From: Nitrososphaerota archaeon
GTDB lineage: Archaea > Thermoproteota > Nitrososphaeria_A > Caldarchaeales > JAVZCJ01
Direction of reading: 5' to 3'
Length of the DNA stretch: 53,778 bases
NCBI GenBank assembly: GCA_038817485.1
Contig: JAWAZL010000007.1
Coordinates: 1-53,778 of the forward strand
In this document: positions 9,106 to 17,558 of the stretch, piece by piece
Layout of the letters: each line of letters starts with the position of its first letter
Numbering within the stretch: position 1 is the first letter of the stretch
Position numbers and translations under genes: made by a program
Notes under the pieces: model-generated
Seen by the model: the letters and a program-made list of their open reading frames with translations, nothing else
What the model was told of the DNA's origin: nothing
Database searches by the model: none

Positions 9106-9576
9106 TTATTTTTCAATATCTTCACCTTTCGCTTTATGACGTATAGATACATAATCTATTGGTATTGATATAGGTAATACAAAAGCTGATTCTGAAACTT
9201 CTATCATAACTTCTTTTTTTGGTTTATCTACTCTAGTTACTTTTCCACTTAAACCTTTAAGTGGGCCAGCTATTATTTCAACTATGTCTCCCACGGAAAT
9301 TATATCTATTGTAGGTTTTTCTAAATGTGGAGTAACCTCATCTATAGAAATAGGTGCTGGAAGCCTCCCTCTTAAATGTCTTACACCATAAGAAATTTTA
9401 GATATTTCTTCCTTATTTTCAGCTTCAATAAAAATATAACCTTTAATATTTGGAAGAACTGCTATTGAATAAACTTGAGGATTTAAAGCTTCAATTCTTT
9501 TTGCAAGAATTTTTGCCACATTTTTTTCTTGCCCAGCTGTTGTTTTTAAAACAAATATTTTTTTACTTACACTCAT
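9106..9576 (-). CDS. nusG: Transcription elongation factor Spt5/NusG
   Basis: 156-residue archaeal Spt5, which closes over the RNA polymerase clamp (with Spt4) to raise processivity. An NGN domain occupies residues 1-90 (IFVLKTTAGQEKN, then KGYIFIEAENKEE and GVRHLRGRLP). A KOW domain follows from about 97 (VGDIVEIIAGPLKGLSGKVTRVD). I chose the ATG at 9574-9576, preceded by GTGAAGAAA; an upstream in-frame TTG would overlap secE and add 11 non-conserved residues. It starts 13 bases after the secE stop. Confidence 0.95.
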   Translation of the reverse strand: MSVSKKIFVLKTTAGQEKNVAKILAKRIEALNPQVYSIAVLPNIKGYIFIEAENKEEISKISYGVRHLRGRLPAPISIDEVTPHLEKPTIDIISVGDIVEIIAGPLKGLSGKVTRVDKPKKEVMIEVSESAFVLPISIPIDYVSIRHKAKGEDIEK

Positions 9577-9589
9577 TTTCTTCACTTTC

Positions 9590-9760
9590 TTAAATAGATT
9601 GTAAAGCAAGAGCTATAAATCTTAAAACAAAAGTTACTAATCCAATAATAATAATCCCTAATAGAGTTATCTTTAAAGATTTCATAAATTCTTCTCTAGT
9701 AGGTTTTGTAGCGAGTTTTAAAGTTGTTATTGTTGAATTAATAAATTCTTTAAAACCCAT
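9590..9760 (-). CDS. secE: Protein translocase subunit SecE/Sec61 gamma
   Basis: 56-residue membrane protein of the SecYE channel. The amphipathic N-terminal helix and the conserved KPTREEF (residues 19-25) precede a single membrane span (KITLLGIIIIGLVTFVLRFI). Archaeal SecE is normally 55-65 residues. The ATG is at 9758-9760 with AGGAGA upstream. It lies directly upstream of nusG, the standard archaeal arrangement. It probably heads the stalk operon; a TTAAATACTT element near 9813-9822 could be its TATA box. Confidence 0.93.
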   Translation of the reverse strand: MGFKEFINSTITTLKLATKPTREEFMKSLKITLLGIIIIGLVTFVLRFIALALQSI

Positions 9761-10254
9761 AATCGTTTTCTCCTAAATATACTTTTGCTAATAAAAAAAG
9801 GAAACTAATAAGTATTTAATGAATTAATGAATAAGCTTAATTATAAACTTTTTTAATAAATATTTTTTAAAAAATTTTTATGGTATTTTTAAATTTAAAT
9901 AAGAAGTAGATGAAAATTATGAATTGTAAATTGGTTTTTATGTGGTATATGAATAATATAATCCAAATGAATTATTAAATTCCATTTATTAAAAGTGAAG
10001 AATATGGCTTTTTATAACTATATGGAAGCAATAATCGCTTTCCATTTATGGGCTTCTACTGATGTAAAATTCTGCTTTGGCAGTCCACTCTATTACTGAA
10101 GGAGCTAGAAAGTATCTATCAGTTCAATTTCCCCTTTATTTCTTAAGATATCATTCTTCAGTAATAATTTAAAATATGCATTTAAATAACAAAAATATTT
10201 TTCTATTTAAAATTTATTAGAATTTTAAAAGGATTCTCTTTAAAAATATTTTAT
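9761..10254. other. Intergenic 494 bases with weak coding remains, no gene called
   Basis: Contains the likely secE promoter at its left. Bases 9960-10140 are richer in G+C than the rest and can be read on either strand as short broken peptides (minus strand SGLPKQNFTSVEAHKWKAI; plus strand SITEGARKYLSVQFPLYF). None is long or recognisable. I read this as possible debris of a mobile or accessory gene, without support for naming it. Confidence 0.3.
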
Positions 10255-10944
10255 TTATTTTCTAGCTTCATTAATAATTCTGAGCGCTTCTTTTATTAAT
10301 TCAGTTATTTTACTCATTTCTCCTCTATCTATTAATTCTTTCTTGCAAACCCATGTTCCACCTACTGCCCATGATCCAGCTTTAATGTATTCTGCTAAAT
10401 TTCCTGCATTAACTCCTCCTAATGGAATAAATCTAGCTTTTGGAAATACAGCTTTTAAAGCTTTAATATGTTCTGGTCCACCTGAAGAAGCTGGGAAAAT
10501 TTTTAATAAAAGTGGTAAGTCTTCTATATCTTTGACTTTACCTCCTTTAGCTTTAATTGCTATTTGTATAGCATTATTAATTTCTGTTGGTGTATAAACA
10601 CCTGGGCACACAATAATATTATTTCTAACACAATATGAAACTATCCTCTCGTCTAAATGGGGAGAAACTATAAATCTTGCACCATTTTTTAATGCTTCTT
10701 TTGCAACATTTAATGAAAAAACTGTGCCAGCTCCAATTAACATTTCTGGGAGTTTCTTTTTTAGAATTTTTATAGCTTCCATTGCTTTTTCTGTACGCAT
10801 GGTAATTTCAATAATGTCTAATCCAGCATCAAGAAATGCTTTACCAAGAGGGATGGCTTTCTCTGGATCTTCAATAACTACTACAGGTATTAATCCCTTT
10901 TCTTCAATCCTTTTTAATTCTTCTTTAAATAATTTCGCTTTCAT
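10255..10944 (-). CDS. 2-dehydro-3-deoxyphosphogluconate/4-hydroxy-2-oxoglutarate aldolase family protein
   Basis: 229-residue class I aldolase of the Eda family. It cleaves KDPG to pyruvate and glyceraldehyde 3-phosphate, or a related keto-deoxy substrate. Catalytic residues of the bacterial enzyme are visible: E46 and R50 in EITMRT, T74 in GAGTVFS, and the Schiff-base lysine K148 in LKIFPASSGGPEH. GGV and AVGGTW near the end make the phosphate site. The ATG at 10942-10944 fits the family start. Archaeal Entner-Doudoroff pathways usually use an unrelated KDG aldolase, so a bacterial-type Eda may have been acquired; the substrate cannot be told from sequence. It stands alone with 44 bases to argF upstream. 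Confidence 0.88.
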   Translation of the reverse strand: MKAKLFKEELKRIEEKGLIPVVVIEDPEKAIPLGKAFLDAGLDIIEITMRTEKAMEAIKILKKKLPEMLIGAGTVFSLNVAKEALKNGARFIVSPHLDERIVSYCVRNNIIVCPGVYTPTEINNAIQIAIKAKGGKVKDIEDLPLLLKIFPASSGGPEHIKALKAVFPKARFIPLGGVNAGNLAEYIKAGSWAVGGTWVCKKELIDRGEMSKITELIKEALRIINEARK

Positions 10945-10988
10945 GTTTAAAAAATATTATAAATTGATATATTAATTTTTCATAAAAT

Positions 10989-11933
10989 TCATGAAAGAAG
11001 ATTTATTAAAAGTGCAGCTTCTGTATAAAGCCTATTTTCTGCTTGAATGAAAACAACAGACCTCTCACTATCTATTACATCTGAAGTAACTTCTTGTTCT
11101 CTATGAGCAGGAAGACAATGCATAAATATTGAATCTTTTTTTGATTTTTTGAAAAGCTCCATATTTACTTGATATTTAGGTAAGAAGATTGATAATTTTT
11201 TCTTAGCCTCTTTTTCTTCACCCATTGAAACAAAAGTATCTGTATATACTATATCAGCTTCACGAATTGCTTCTTCAGGTTCTCTTAAAATTTCTATTAT
11301 TGATCCTGTTTTTAATGCTTCCTTTTTTGCAATTTCTAAAATTAATTTATTTGGCTCATATTCTTTTGGACAAGCTACAGAAATATTCATTCCAAATTTA
11401 CTAGCCATTATTAATAAAGAATTGCAAACATTATTTCCATCACCAATATATGATAATTTTAATCCAGAAAGCTTTCCTTTGGTTTCTAAAATAGTCATTG
11501 CATCTGCTAAAGCTTGGCATGGATGCAATAAATTACTTAAAGCATTTATTACAGGAACTTTACTATATTTAGCTAATTCGATTAATATATTATGTTCAAA
11601 AACTCTAGCTATTATAGCATCAAAATATGCTGATAAAACTTTAGCTGTATCACTTATCGTTTCTCCTCTAGAAGTTTGAAGTTGACTCCACTCATAACTA
11701 AAAGATTTACCTCCAAGTTTATTAATAGCAACTTCAAATGAAGCTCTAGTTCTAGTTGATGGTTTTTGAAATAATAAAACAATATATTTATCTTTTAAAG
11801 GTAAATCTTTAGGAAAACCATTTTTTTTAATTTTTAAAGCTAAATTAATTATTTCCATTATTTCTTCTTTACTATAATCAATTAAACTTAAAAAATCTCT
11901 TTTCATTCTCTCACTTTTTATTGCAGAACTCAT
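10989..11933 (-). CDS. argF: Ornithine carbamoyltransferase
   Basis: 314-residue enzyme joining carbamoyl phosphate and ornithine to citrulline in arginine synthesis. The carbamoyl-phosphate loop is STRTR at residues 59-63. HPCQALAD follows near 137-144, and the ornithine-site HCLPAHREQEV is near 270. A methionine-rich SMG loop (FVSMGEE), typical of OTCase rather than aspartate carbamoyltransferase, is present. The ATG is at 11931-11933. No other arg gene is next to it. It may be cotranscribed with the aldolase downstream, 44 bases away. Confidence 0.95.
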   Translation of the reverse strand: MSSAIKSERMKRDFLSLIDYSKEEIMEIINLALKIKKNGFPKDLPLKDKYIVLLFQKPSTRTRASFEVAINKLGGKSFSYEWSQLQTSRGETISDTAKVLSAYFDAIIARVFEHNILIELAKYSKVPVINALSNLLHPCQALADAMTILETKGKLSGLKLSYIGDGNNVCNSLLIMASKFGMNISVACPKEYEPNKLILEIAKKEALKTGSIIEILREPEEAIREADIVYTDTFVSMGEEKEAKKKLSIFLPKYQVNMELFKKSKKDSIFMHCLPAHREQEVTSDVIDSERSVVFIQAENRLYTEAALLINLLS

Positions 11934-12318
11934 CTAAAAACCCTCCGATAATATTATTTTTTTAGTTTATTAATAGACTTTTAATAATAAAAAGTTAAAT
12001 ATTTTTTAAATATAAAAATAAAATGAAAATAAGTATATTCAAAAATTAAAAGAAAAATAACTATTACTAAAGCAAATATTTCTATTTCTCTTAAAAAAGA
12101 ATTCTTTATATTAGAATGAATATTTTTAAAATATCTCCAATGGAATACTTGGAGTAACCCATATATCTTTATCTTCAAATAAATTCTATTTCATTTTCTA
12201 ATAAAAAAACAAATTTCTTTTTATTATTAATTTTTTCTCAATTGAAGAATGCTGAGCGAACGAAGCTAAAAAGATAAATCATTAGCATTGAAGGAGGAGC
12301 TAAAGTTTAGAGATGAGT
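11934..12318. other. Intergenic 385 bases between ftsY and argF with endonuclease remnant
   Basis: Mostly A+T-rich. It holds one short match to the homing-endonuclease relic (12139-12172) and, at 12250-12310, a segment with more G+C (around GAATGCTGAGCGAACGAAGC) that encodes only short broken peptides. No RNA gene or full reading frame was seen. Confidence 0.4.
12139..12172 (+). repeat. Second copy of the front of the homing-endonuclease relic (partner at 8693-8726)
   Basis: The DNA matches 8693-8726 through AATGGAATACTTGGAGTAAC and beyond with few changes, and reads NGILGVTHISL against NGILGVTQIFL. The match fades after about 34 bases. It is either the stub of another insertion of the same element or a conserved target/flank carried with it. 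Confidence 0.55.
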
Positions 12319-13233
12319 TCACATCCAATTTAAAATTTTCTTAAAAATATTTTCCTCATTGAATTCTATTAGATCATCTAATTCTTGACCATTTCCTAAA
12401 AACATAATTGGTTTTCCAGCTGCATAACCAACAGATATTATTGCTCCCCCTTTCACATCTGCATCTATTTTAGTTAAAATTATTCCATCTACTCCAACGT
12501 ACTTATCAAATTCTTTTACTTGTTGCACGATCACATTTCCTGAAAGAGAATCTCCTACATAAATTGTTAAATCTGGATTAGTTACTCTTTTTATTTTCCT
12601 CATTTCTTCAAGTAAATTCCTATCTATTTCAGTTCTTCCAGCAGTATCTATTAATACTACTGGAATTTCATTTGCTTTTGCACTATTAATTGCATCTACA
12701 GCTACAGATGCAGAATCATGACCATAACCTCTAGCAATAACTCTAATTTTTATTTTATCTGCAAGTTTTTTAAGTTGCTCAATTGCTCCAGCTCTAAATG
12801 TATCGCTACATGCAATAACAGATTCGAAACCATTCTTTAAAAGATAATTAGCTATTTTTACAACTGTTAATGTTTTTCCTCCACCATTCGGTCCAACGAA
12901 TAATATTATTGTAGTTTTTCCAGATTTAATATTATTTTCTATTATTTTCTTAATAGCTTTTGACTCTTCAGGCTTAATAATAAAACTTCTAATTATTTCT
13001 TTTAAAACATTTTCTAATATTTCTTTTTTAGAAGAAAATCTCTTTACTTTTATCTTCTTTAAAGTTGAAAGAGTTTCTTCAATTATTTTATCTGCAGCTT
13101 CAACAGCAACTTCATTTTCTATTAAATAAAGCTTAAATTCTTCTAAATATTTTTTTGCATAATCTTCTGATATTTCACTTAATAAAATTTTTTCAGTTAA
13201 AAAATTAAAGGATTTCTTTAATCCATCAAACAT
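12319..13233 (-). CDS. ftsY: Signal recognition particle receptor FtsY
   Basis: 304-residue SRP-family GTPase that docks SRP-ribosome complexes at the membrane. The N-domain helical bundle covers about residues 1-85. The G-domain has P-loop GPNGGGKT, the I-box segment DTFRAGAIEQL, DTAGR, TKID, and the closing GNGQELDDLIEF. There is no acidic A-domain, as in many archaeal FtsY. I chose the ATG at 13231-13233, one base past the pfdA stop and with GAGAG upstream; a TTG 15 bases earlier would overlap pfdA. Confidence 0.95.
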   Translation of the reverse strand: MFDGLKKSFNFLTEKILLSEISEDYAKKYLEEFKLYLIENEVAVEAADKIIEETLSTLKKIKVKRFSSKKEILENVLKEIIRSFIIKPEESKAIKKIIENNIKSGKTTIILFVGPNGGGKTLTVVKIANYLLKNGFESVIACSDTFRAGAIEQLKKLADKIKIRVIARGYGHDSASVAVDAINSAKANEIPVVLIDTAGRTEIDRNLLEEMRKIKRVTNPDLTIYVGDSLSGNVIVQQVKEFDKYVGVDGIILTKIDADVKGGAIISVGYAAGKPIMFLGNGQELDDLIEFNEENIFKKILNWM

Positions 13234-13234
13234 G

Positions 13235-13651
13235 TTATTCTCTCTCAAGCGAGGCTCTTATTTCACTTGCTCTTGCAAGATATTCTCTAATTCTTTGTTG
13301 ATAATTTGTTCTAAGTTTCTCAATAGAATTTTTCCTTTGCATTATTATTTCTTTACCTTCTTCAAGAGTTTTTTCAATAACTACTCCTGCACCTACTGAA
13401 ACATTTATTTTATTCAATTTAGGTATTTGTCCAGCTATAAAATTTCCACCACCTATAGGAATTAGAACATTAGCTACATCATTCAATTTCGAAAGTTCTT
13501 CTATTAAAGCCAAGGCATTCTCATGTTCTTCTATAGCATTATCCAAGGTAGCTATTCTTACTTGTAAATCTGCAATAGCTTGTTCTATTAAGCGCAATTC
13601 TAAAGCAGCTCTTTCTCTCTCGCTTATTTTACTCTCTTTTTTAGTAGCCAT
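13235..13651 (-). CDS. pfdA: Prefoldin subunit alpha
   Basis: 138-residue coiled-coil subunit of the hexameric prefoldin chaperone that captures unfolded proteins. Two long helices (residues 10-60 and 90-135) flank the beta-hairpin region ANVLIPIGGGNFIAGQIP, a clear alpha-subunit signature. It is one base upstream of ftsY, so the two are coupled. It follows tif6 by 48 bases; in many archaea a ribosomal protein LX gene lies in that gap, but none fits here. Confidence 0.93.
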   Translation of the reverse strand: MATKKESKISERERAALELRLIEQAIADLQVRIATLDNAIEEHENALALIEELSKLNDVANVLIPIGGGNFIAGQIPKLNKINVSVGAGVVIEKTLEEGKEIIMQRKNSIEKLRTNYQQRIREYLARASEIRASLERE

Positions 13652-13699
13652 TTTTATTTCACCGAATTAAAATAATATAAAATTTCAAACTTATAAATA

Positions 13700-14371
13700 T
13701 TAAATAAGATGTAAAGCTTGAGAAATAGCTAATGCTTCAGGACCAATTGTTCTGCTACCAACTATTGCTCCTTTATCATTTGCTACTATTCCACTCCTTA
13801 CATAAGTTACTCCACCATTTACTGTCCCCTCAAGAGAATCAACTTTTAATATTTCATTAATATTCCTTTTTTCATCATCTGTTATATCTATATGAGTTAA
13901 AGCACCTAAATTTGTTGCAATTGCAATTGAACCTACATAGTTTCTACCAGCAATAGTAGATTTTATTGTTTCTACTCCTAAAACATCACTAATTTCTTTT
14001 AATTCCTTTTTTGTAAATTCGGGACTTATTATTGCTCCATAATCATTTGCAAGGATTAAATTCCCTATAGCAGTAAGTTTTGATTTAATTTTTAAAATAT
14101 TAATATCATGAAGAAATTTTAATATTCTATCTATTTCTTCATCATAAACAATATAAGGAAAAATTATTCCATTAGAATTTGCAGCTACAAATATTCCAAT
14201 AAGTTGACTTCCATAAACAGTGGTAGATATACTTTCAACTCCCAACTCTTTTTCCCATTTAATAATTTTATTTTGTTTCATTCCAGTAGGGACTATCATA
14301 AAGTTTTTTGTAGCAACACAAAAAAGTCCTACTTCAGCACTTCCAAAAATATCATCAAGAATAATTCCCAT
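13700..14371 (-). CDS. tif6: Translation initiation factor aIF6
   Basis: 223-residue ribosome anti-association factor that binds the large subunit near L23/L14. The five-fold pseudosymmetric repeats are visible as recurring ATNxxxxxP/NDYGAIISPE/NDKGAIVGSRT units. The N-terminus GSAEVGLFCVATKNF is typical. The ATG is at 14369-14371, six bases after the rpl31e stop. It belongs to the S19e-PDCD5-L39e-L31e-IF6 cluster conserved in archaea. Confidence 0.95.
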   Translation of the reverse strand: MGIILDDIFGSAEVGLFCVATKNFMIVPTGMKQNKIIKWEKELGVESISTTVYGSQLIGIFVAANSNGIIFPYIVYDEEIDRILKFLHDINILKIKSKLTAIGNLILANDYGAIISPEFTKKELKEISDVLGVETIKSTIAGRNYVGSIAIATNLGALTHIDITDDEKRNINEILKVDSLEGTVNGGVTYVRSGIVANDKGAIVGSRTIGPEALAISQALHLI

Positions 14372-14377
14372 TTAATA

Positions 14378-14668
14378 CTATTCCTCTTCTTCTTTGGATT
14401 CTCCAATTAATTCTACTTTAACAATATTATCTTTATCCTTTTTCATTACAACTTTTATTTTTCTAGGAGGTTTTTCGATACCTCTAGACCAAATTAATTC
14501 ATTAACTTTTTCAGATATTTTTATCTCTTCAGCTTTCATATGTCTTTTTGCAAAATCTTTAATAATCCTTATAGCTTTTTTAGCCCTTTTCTTCTTTGGC
14601 GCTTCCCAAACATCTCTTAATGGAATAATATATTCTCTTTCAAGAATAATTTCTTCTTTTTTACTCAT
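14378..14668 (-). CDS. rpl31e: Ribosomal protein L31e
   Basis: 96-residue large-subunit protein at the tunnel exit. The diagnostic REYIIPLRDVWEAPKKKRA and the repeated KxAxKAIRIIKDFAKRHMKAEEIKIS blocks are present, followed by IWSRGIEKPPRKIKV. AGGAATGA lies upstream of the ATG. It sits 12 bases after rpl39e. Confidence 0.95.
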   Translation of the reverse strand: MSKKEEIILEREYIIPLRDVWEAPKKKRAKKAIRIIKDFAKRHMKAEEIKISEKVNELIWSRGIEKPPRKIKVVMKKDKDNIVKVELIGESKEEEE

Positions 14669-14680
14669 TCTGTATCATTC

Positions 14681-14833
14681 CTAAGGGTTTATTTTACTTC
14701 TTCTCCAATGTCTTCTTTTTTTATGAAATCTAAATTTTCCATGAGTTTTTGCTATAACCCATGCAGGAACAGGCCAACTACGTTTTAAAGCTGAAGCAAG
14801 ACGTTTTTTAATAGCTAAAGGAGTTTTACCCAT
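14681..14833 (-). CDS. rpl39e: Ribosomal protein L39e
   Basis: 50-residue, highly basic protein lining the exit tunnel. It reads MGKTPLAIKKRLASALKRS, then VPAWVIAKTHGKFRFH and ends RRHWRRSKINP, the classic L39e pattern (usually 50-51 residues). ATG at 14831-14833, TAG at 14681-14683. The ATG is one base past the stop of the upstream PDCD5-like gene. Ribosome binding site CTCC/GAGG (GAGAGGAGATAAT) is just upstream. Confidence 0.95.
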   Translation of the reverse strand: MGKTPLAIKKRLASALKRSWPVPAWVIAKTHGKFRFHKKRRHWRRSKINP

Positions 14834-14834
14834 A

Positions 14835-15155
14835 TTATCTCCTCTCAATTCTTATTTCTCTTTTTGATGGAATTAATTTATTTAAAATAATTTTTAATTG
14901 ATCATCTGATAAAGGAGTAGGTATTTTTCCTGCTTGAGCTAATTGAATAAGATAAATTTCTATTTTATCTACTAATTCAGGTTTTACAAGCCTCATATTA
15001 GCTAATCTTTGTCTAGCTTCAGGAGTTAAAATAACTCTAAGTAAATTGCTTCTTTCAATCCTTTCCTTCCTTTTTTCTTCTTCTTCAGCTAATCTTTGTT
15101 GCAATTCTAACAATTTCTTTTGTCTGATTTTTTCAAGTTCTTCATCTTCAGACAA
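14835..15155 (-). CDS. PDCD5-family DNA-binding protein
   Basis: 106-residue helical protein of the conserved archaeal/eukaryal PDCD5 family; archaeal members bind nucleic acid, but their role is not settled. It has the family core ILTPEARQRLANMRLVKPE followed by VDKIEIYLIQLAQAGKIPTPLSD and the final RKREIRIERR-like tail. The start is TTG at 15153-15155 behind AGGAGG; the first residues (SEDEELEKIRQKKL) match the family, so this start is preferred. It sits between rps19e (4 bases) and rpl39e. Confidence 0.92.
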   Translation of the reverse strand: MSEDEELEKIRQKKLLELQQRLAEEEEKRKERIERSNLLRVILTPEARQRLANMRLVKPELVDKIEIYLIQLAQAGKIPTPLSDDQLKIILNKLIPSKREIRIERR

Positions 15156-15159
15156 TTTT

Positions 15160-15603
15160 CTATCCTCCTTTTAGTTTTCTTTTTGTCTCTTTAATAATTA
15201 TTTGAGCCATATTATCTAAGAAACTCCTCCCTTTAGGAGATAATACTCTACCTTTTTTATTAATTTTTTCAACTAATCCTGCTTTTTCTAATTGTTGAAG
15301 AGCCTTTCTAATTATACTTCCACTTCCCTTTCTAAAATGTGGAGGCTTTAAACCACGTCTTCTCCTTCCTCCATACATTTTTCTTAAGCGAGAAACTCCT
15401 ATAGGGCCATGAAGATAAAGTTTTCTAAGTATTGAAGCACATCTAACATACCACCAATCAGGATTTGTTGGAGGCCTTTCTTTATGAACACCAGTTTTTA
15501 CAAATAAAGCCCATGGAGGCGGTTCAATAATTTTATTTTCCTTAAGATAATTAGCTACTTTCTCAATTAATTCTTTTGGAGGAACGTCAAAAACTGTTAC
15601 CAT
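15160..15603 (-). CDS. rps19e: Ribosomal protein S19e
   Basis: 147-residue small-subunit protein, normal length. It starts MVTVFDVPPKELIEKVA and has the conserved PPTNPDWWYVRCASILRKLY and KMYGGRRRRGLKPPHF blocks, ending in a helical winged-helix tail. I chose the ATG at 15601-15603 with GGGGATG upstream; an in-frame TTG 12 bases earlier adds nothing conserved. It is the first gene of the cluster running to ftsY. Confidence 0.95.
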   Translation of the reverse strand: MVTVFDVPPKELIEKVANYLKENKIIEPPPWALFVKTGVHKERPPTNPDWWYVRCASILRKLYLHGPIGVSRLRKMYGGRRRRGLKPPHFRKGSGSIIRKALQQLEKAGLVEKINKKGRVLSPKGRSFLDNMAQIIIKETKRKLKGG

Positions 15604-15720
15604 AATCATCCCCAAGCATTAATTGAGAAAGCTTTTAAACTCATATAAAAACTCTTTTGATATAATTTTCTTATACTTCTTCTTCTTTAAAGATTTTTAA
15701 AAAATAGAGAAATTTATTTC

Positions 15721-16029
15721 TTATTTCTTAATAATTATTCTTCGATACGTTTTACATTCTTTACAAAATAAGACTATATGTGGTTGTCTTCTACTTTTTA
15801 TTCTAAATCTAAATAATTTAGATGAAAGGAAAGGCGTACCACATTTATGGCAATATAAAATTCTATATTTTCTTGGAATTCTAACTCTTGCTTTAGAACT
15901 AATTCTTCTTGCAATAGAAATTGCTTCTTTTGCAATTTCTATATTTTTCCCAATTTGTTTTAAAGCAAAATTAAATAAAATTTTAATTCTTGTAGCTGCT
16001 AATCTTTTAATATATTCTTTACTACTCAT
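15721..16029 (-). CDS. rnp4: RNase P protein component 4 (Rpp21/Rpr2)
   Basis: 102-residue zinc-ribbon subunit of archaeal RNase P, which trims tRNA 5' leaders together with the catalytic RNA and Rpp29. The N-terminal helices (IKRLAATRIKILFNFALKQIG) are followed by CHKCGTPFLSS and FCKECKTYRR, two CxxC knuckles that hold zinc. It is divergent from nep1, 59 bases away, so the two promoters share this gap. The call is by motif and length; some Rpr2-like proteins are similar, but the context of other RNA-processing genes agrees. Confidence 0.88.
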   Translation of the reverse strand: MSSKEYIKRLAATRIKILFNFALKQIGKNIEIAKEAISIARRISSKARVRIPRKYRILYCHKCGTPFLSSKLFRFRIKSRRQPHIVLFCKECKTYRRIIIKK

Positions 16030-16088
16030 TAATTCTACCTTTCCATTTATTTTCTATATTTAAATTTTAGAAAAATAAATATTTAAAA

Positions 16089-16793
16089 ATGAAATATATG
16101 ATTGAAAAAATCTTCCTTATATATGTTGAAGCAGCTTTAGAGATCGTTCCTAATGAAATACAGAATCATCCAGCAGTAATATCTCTTGCAAAAAAGAGAA
16201 AGAAAAAACCTTCAGAAATACTTTTAGATAGATCATATCATCATAGTGCAATGAAAAATCTTAAAGAATCTTATAAAAGAGGAAGGCCGGATATAATACA
16301 TTTTTGTTTACTTGAAGCATTAGGTTCAATATTATGTAAAATAAAAAAATTGGAAGTATATGTTCATACAAGAGATGATTATGTAATATACATAAATCCT
16401 GAAACACGATTACCTAGAGTATATAATAGATTTGTAGGACTTATAGAACAATTATATAGTATAAAAGAAATAAAAGCAAATGATAAAATTTTACTTAAAA
16501 TTGAGAGAAAAAATTTGCCTCAAGTAATTAATGAAATAAAACCAGATGGAATTTTTGGAATGGATGAGAAAGGGGCTCTCATTTCTCCAATAGAACTTTC
16601 AGAAAAAATTTTAGAATTTTCTAAACCAGTAATAATAATAGGAGCATTTCCAAGAGGGGAATATAGTGAAATTACGAAAAGCATTATAGGAAAAAATGCA
16701 TATAGTATTTATCCAGAATCATTAGAAACATGGATTATAACTTCCAGAATATTATCAGCAATAGAAAATAAATTATATTATAAAAATTTATAA
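16089..16793 (+). CDS. nep1: 16S rRNA pseudouridine N1-methyltransferase Nep1
   Basis: 234-residue SPOUT-class methyltransferase that modifies a pseudouridine in the small-subunit decoding region and helps ribosome assembly. Family signatures are LDRSYHHSAM (residues 45-55), RGRPDIIHFCLLEALGS, and YVHTRDDYVIYINPETRLPRVYNRFVGL split over two strands of the core, then the knot motif GAFPRGEYS. Start ATG at 16089; the next in-frame ATG is only three codons on. There is no ribosome binding site close by, so a leaderless mRNA is likely. Confidence 0.94.
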   Translation: MKYMIEKIFLIYVEAALEIVPNEIQNHPAVISLAKKRKKKPSEILLDRSYHHSAMKNLKESYKRGRPDIIHFCLLEALGSILCKIKKLEVYVHTRDDYVIYINPETRLPRVYNRFVGLIEQLYSIKEIKANDKILLKIERKNLPQVINEIKPDGIFGMDEKGALISPIELSEKILEFSKPVIIIGAFPRGEYSEITKSIIGKNAYSIYPESLETWIITSRILSAIENKLYYKNL

Positions 16794-16825
16794 AATACAA
16801 TTATTTTCTATATTTAAAAAAAGTG

Positions 16826-17467
16826 ATGAATATGAAGGAAGAAATATTAGAAGAAATAAAAAATTATCTTATAAATTTTGATATTGAAAATTTAAAAAAG
16901 AAATGTAAAGAAGCAATTGATAAAGGAATATCACCTTATGAAATAATAAATTCATTATCTAAAGGAATGGATATTGTTGGAAAAAAATATGAAGAAGGAG
17001 AATTTTTCTTATCAGATTTAATAATGGCAGGAGAAACAATGAAAGAAGCAATGGAAGTAATTAAACCATATTTGAAAGAAAGTGAAATTAAGAAGATTGG
17101 AAAAGTTGTTATTGGTACAGTTAGAGGAGATTTACATGATATTGGTAAGAATATTGTTATAACATTGTTAACTGCTGCAGGTTTTGATGTTATTGATCTT
17201 GGAATAGATGTACCACCTGAAAAATTCATAGAAGCAGTAAGAGAATATAAACCAAATATTTTAGGAATGTCTGCATTATTAACAACTACAATGATTGAAA
17301 TGGAAAATGTAATAAAAGAATTAGAGAAATCTAGCTTAAGGAAAAATGTAAAAGTAATTGTTGGAGGAGCTCCATTGAATGAAGAATTTGCAAGGAAGAT
17401 TGGAGCAGATGCATATGCAATAGATGCAGTAACTGGAGTAAATATTTGTAGAAAGTGGGTAAGTTAA
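16826..17467 (+). CDS. Corrinoid (cobalamin-binding) protein of methyltransferase systems
   Basis: 213-residue corrinoid carrier like MtaC/MtbC/MetH B12 modules. The N-terminal helical cap domain (residues 1-85) ends before VIGTVRGDLHDIGKNIV, which holds the B12-ligating DxHxxG motif (D-L-H-D-I-G). GLSALLTT-type MSALLTTTM and GGAPLNEEFA follow, as in the Rossmann B12 fold. In such systems this protein passes a methyl group between a substrate methyltransferase and an acceptor enzyme; neither is encoded nearby. GTG at 16823 and ATGs at 16826 and 16832 are possible starts; GTGA ahead of 16832 could favour that one. The neighbouring genes do not reveal the methyl donor. Confidence 0.9.
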   Translation: MNMKEEILEEIKNYLINFDIENLKKKCKEAIDKGISPYEIINSLSKGMDIVGKKYEEGEFFLSDLIMAGETMKEAMEVIKPYLKESEIKKIGKVVIGTVRGDLHDIGKNIVITLLTAAGFDVIDLGIDVPPEKFIEAVREYKPNILGMSALLTTTMIEMENVIKELEKSSLRKNVKVIVGGAPLNEEFARKIGADAYAIDAVTGVNICRKWVS

Positions 17468-17558
17468 TAGGATTTTGATTAATATTCTTCATTATTTAAA
17501 ATTTTAAAAAAAGAGTAAAAGATAAAAAGATTGAAAAATATTTTTCAATAGATAAAAA

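Noticed and set aside
11981-12178. 65-codon minus-strand frame upstream of ftsY region
   Set aside because: Runs through the endonuclease stub on the opposite strand and has no protein-like composition.
12250-12310. G+C-richer patch as a small RNA gene
   Set aside because: No stable hairpin, box motifs or tRNA-like arms could be drawn.
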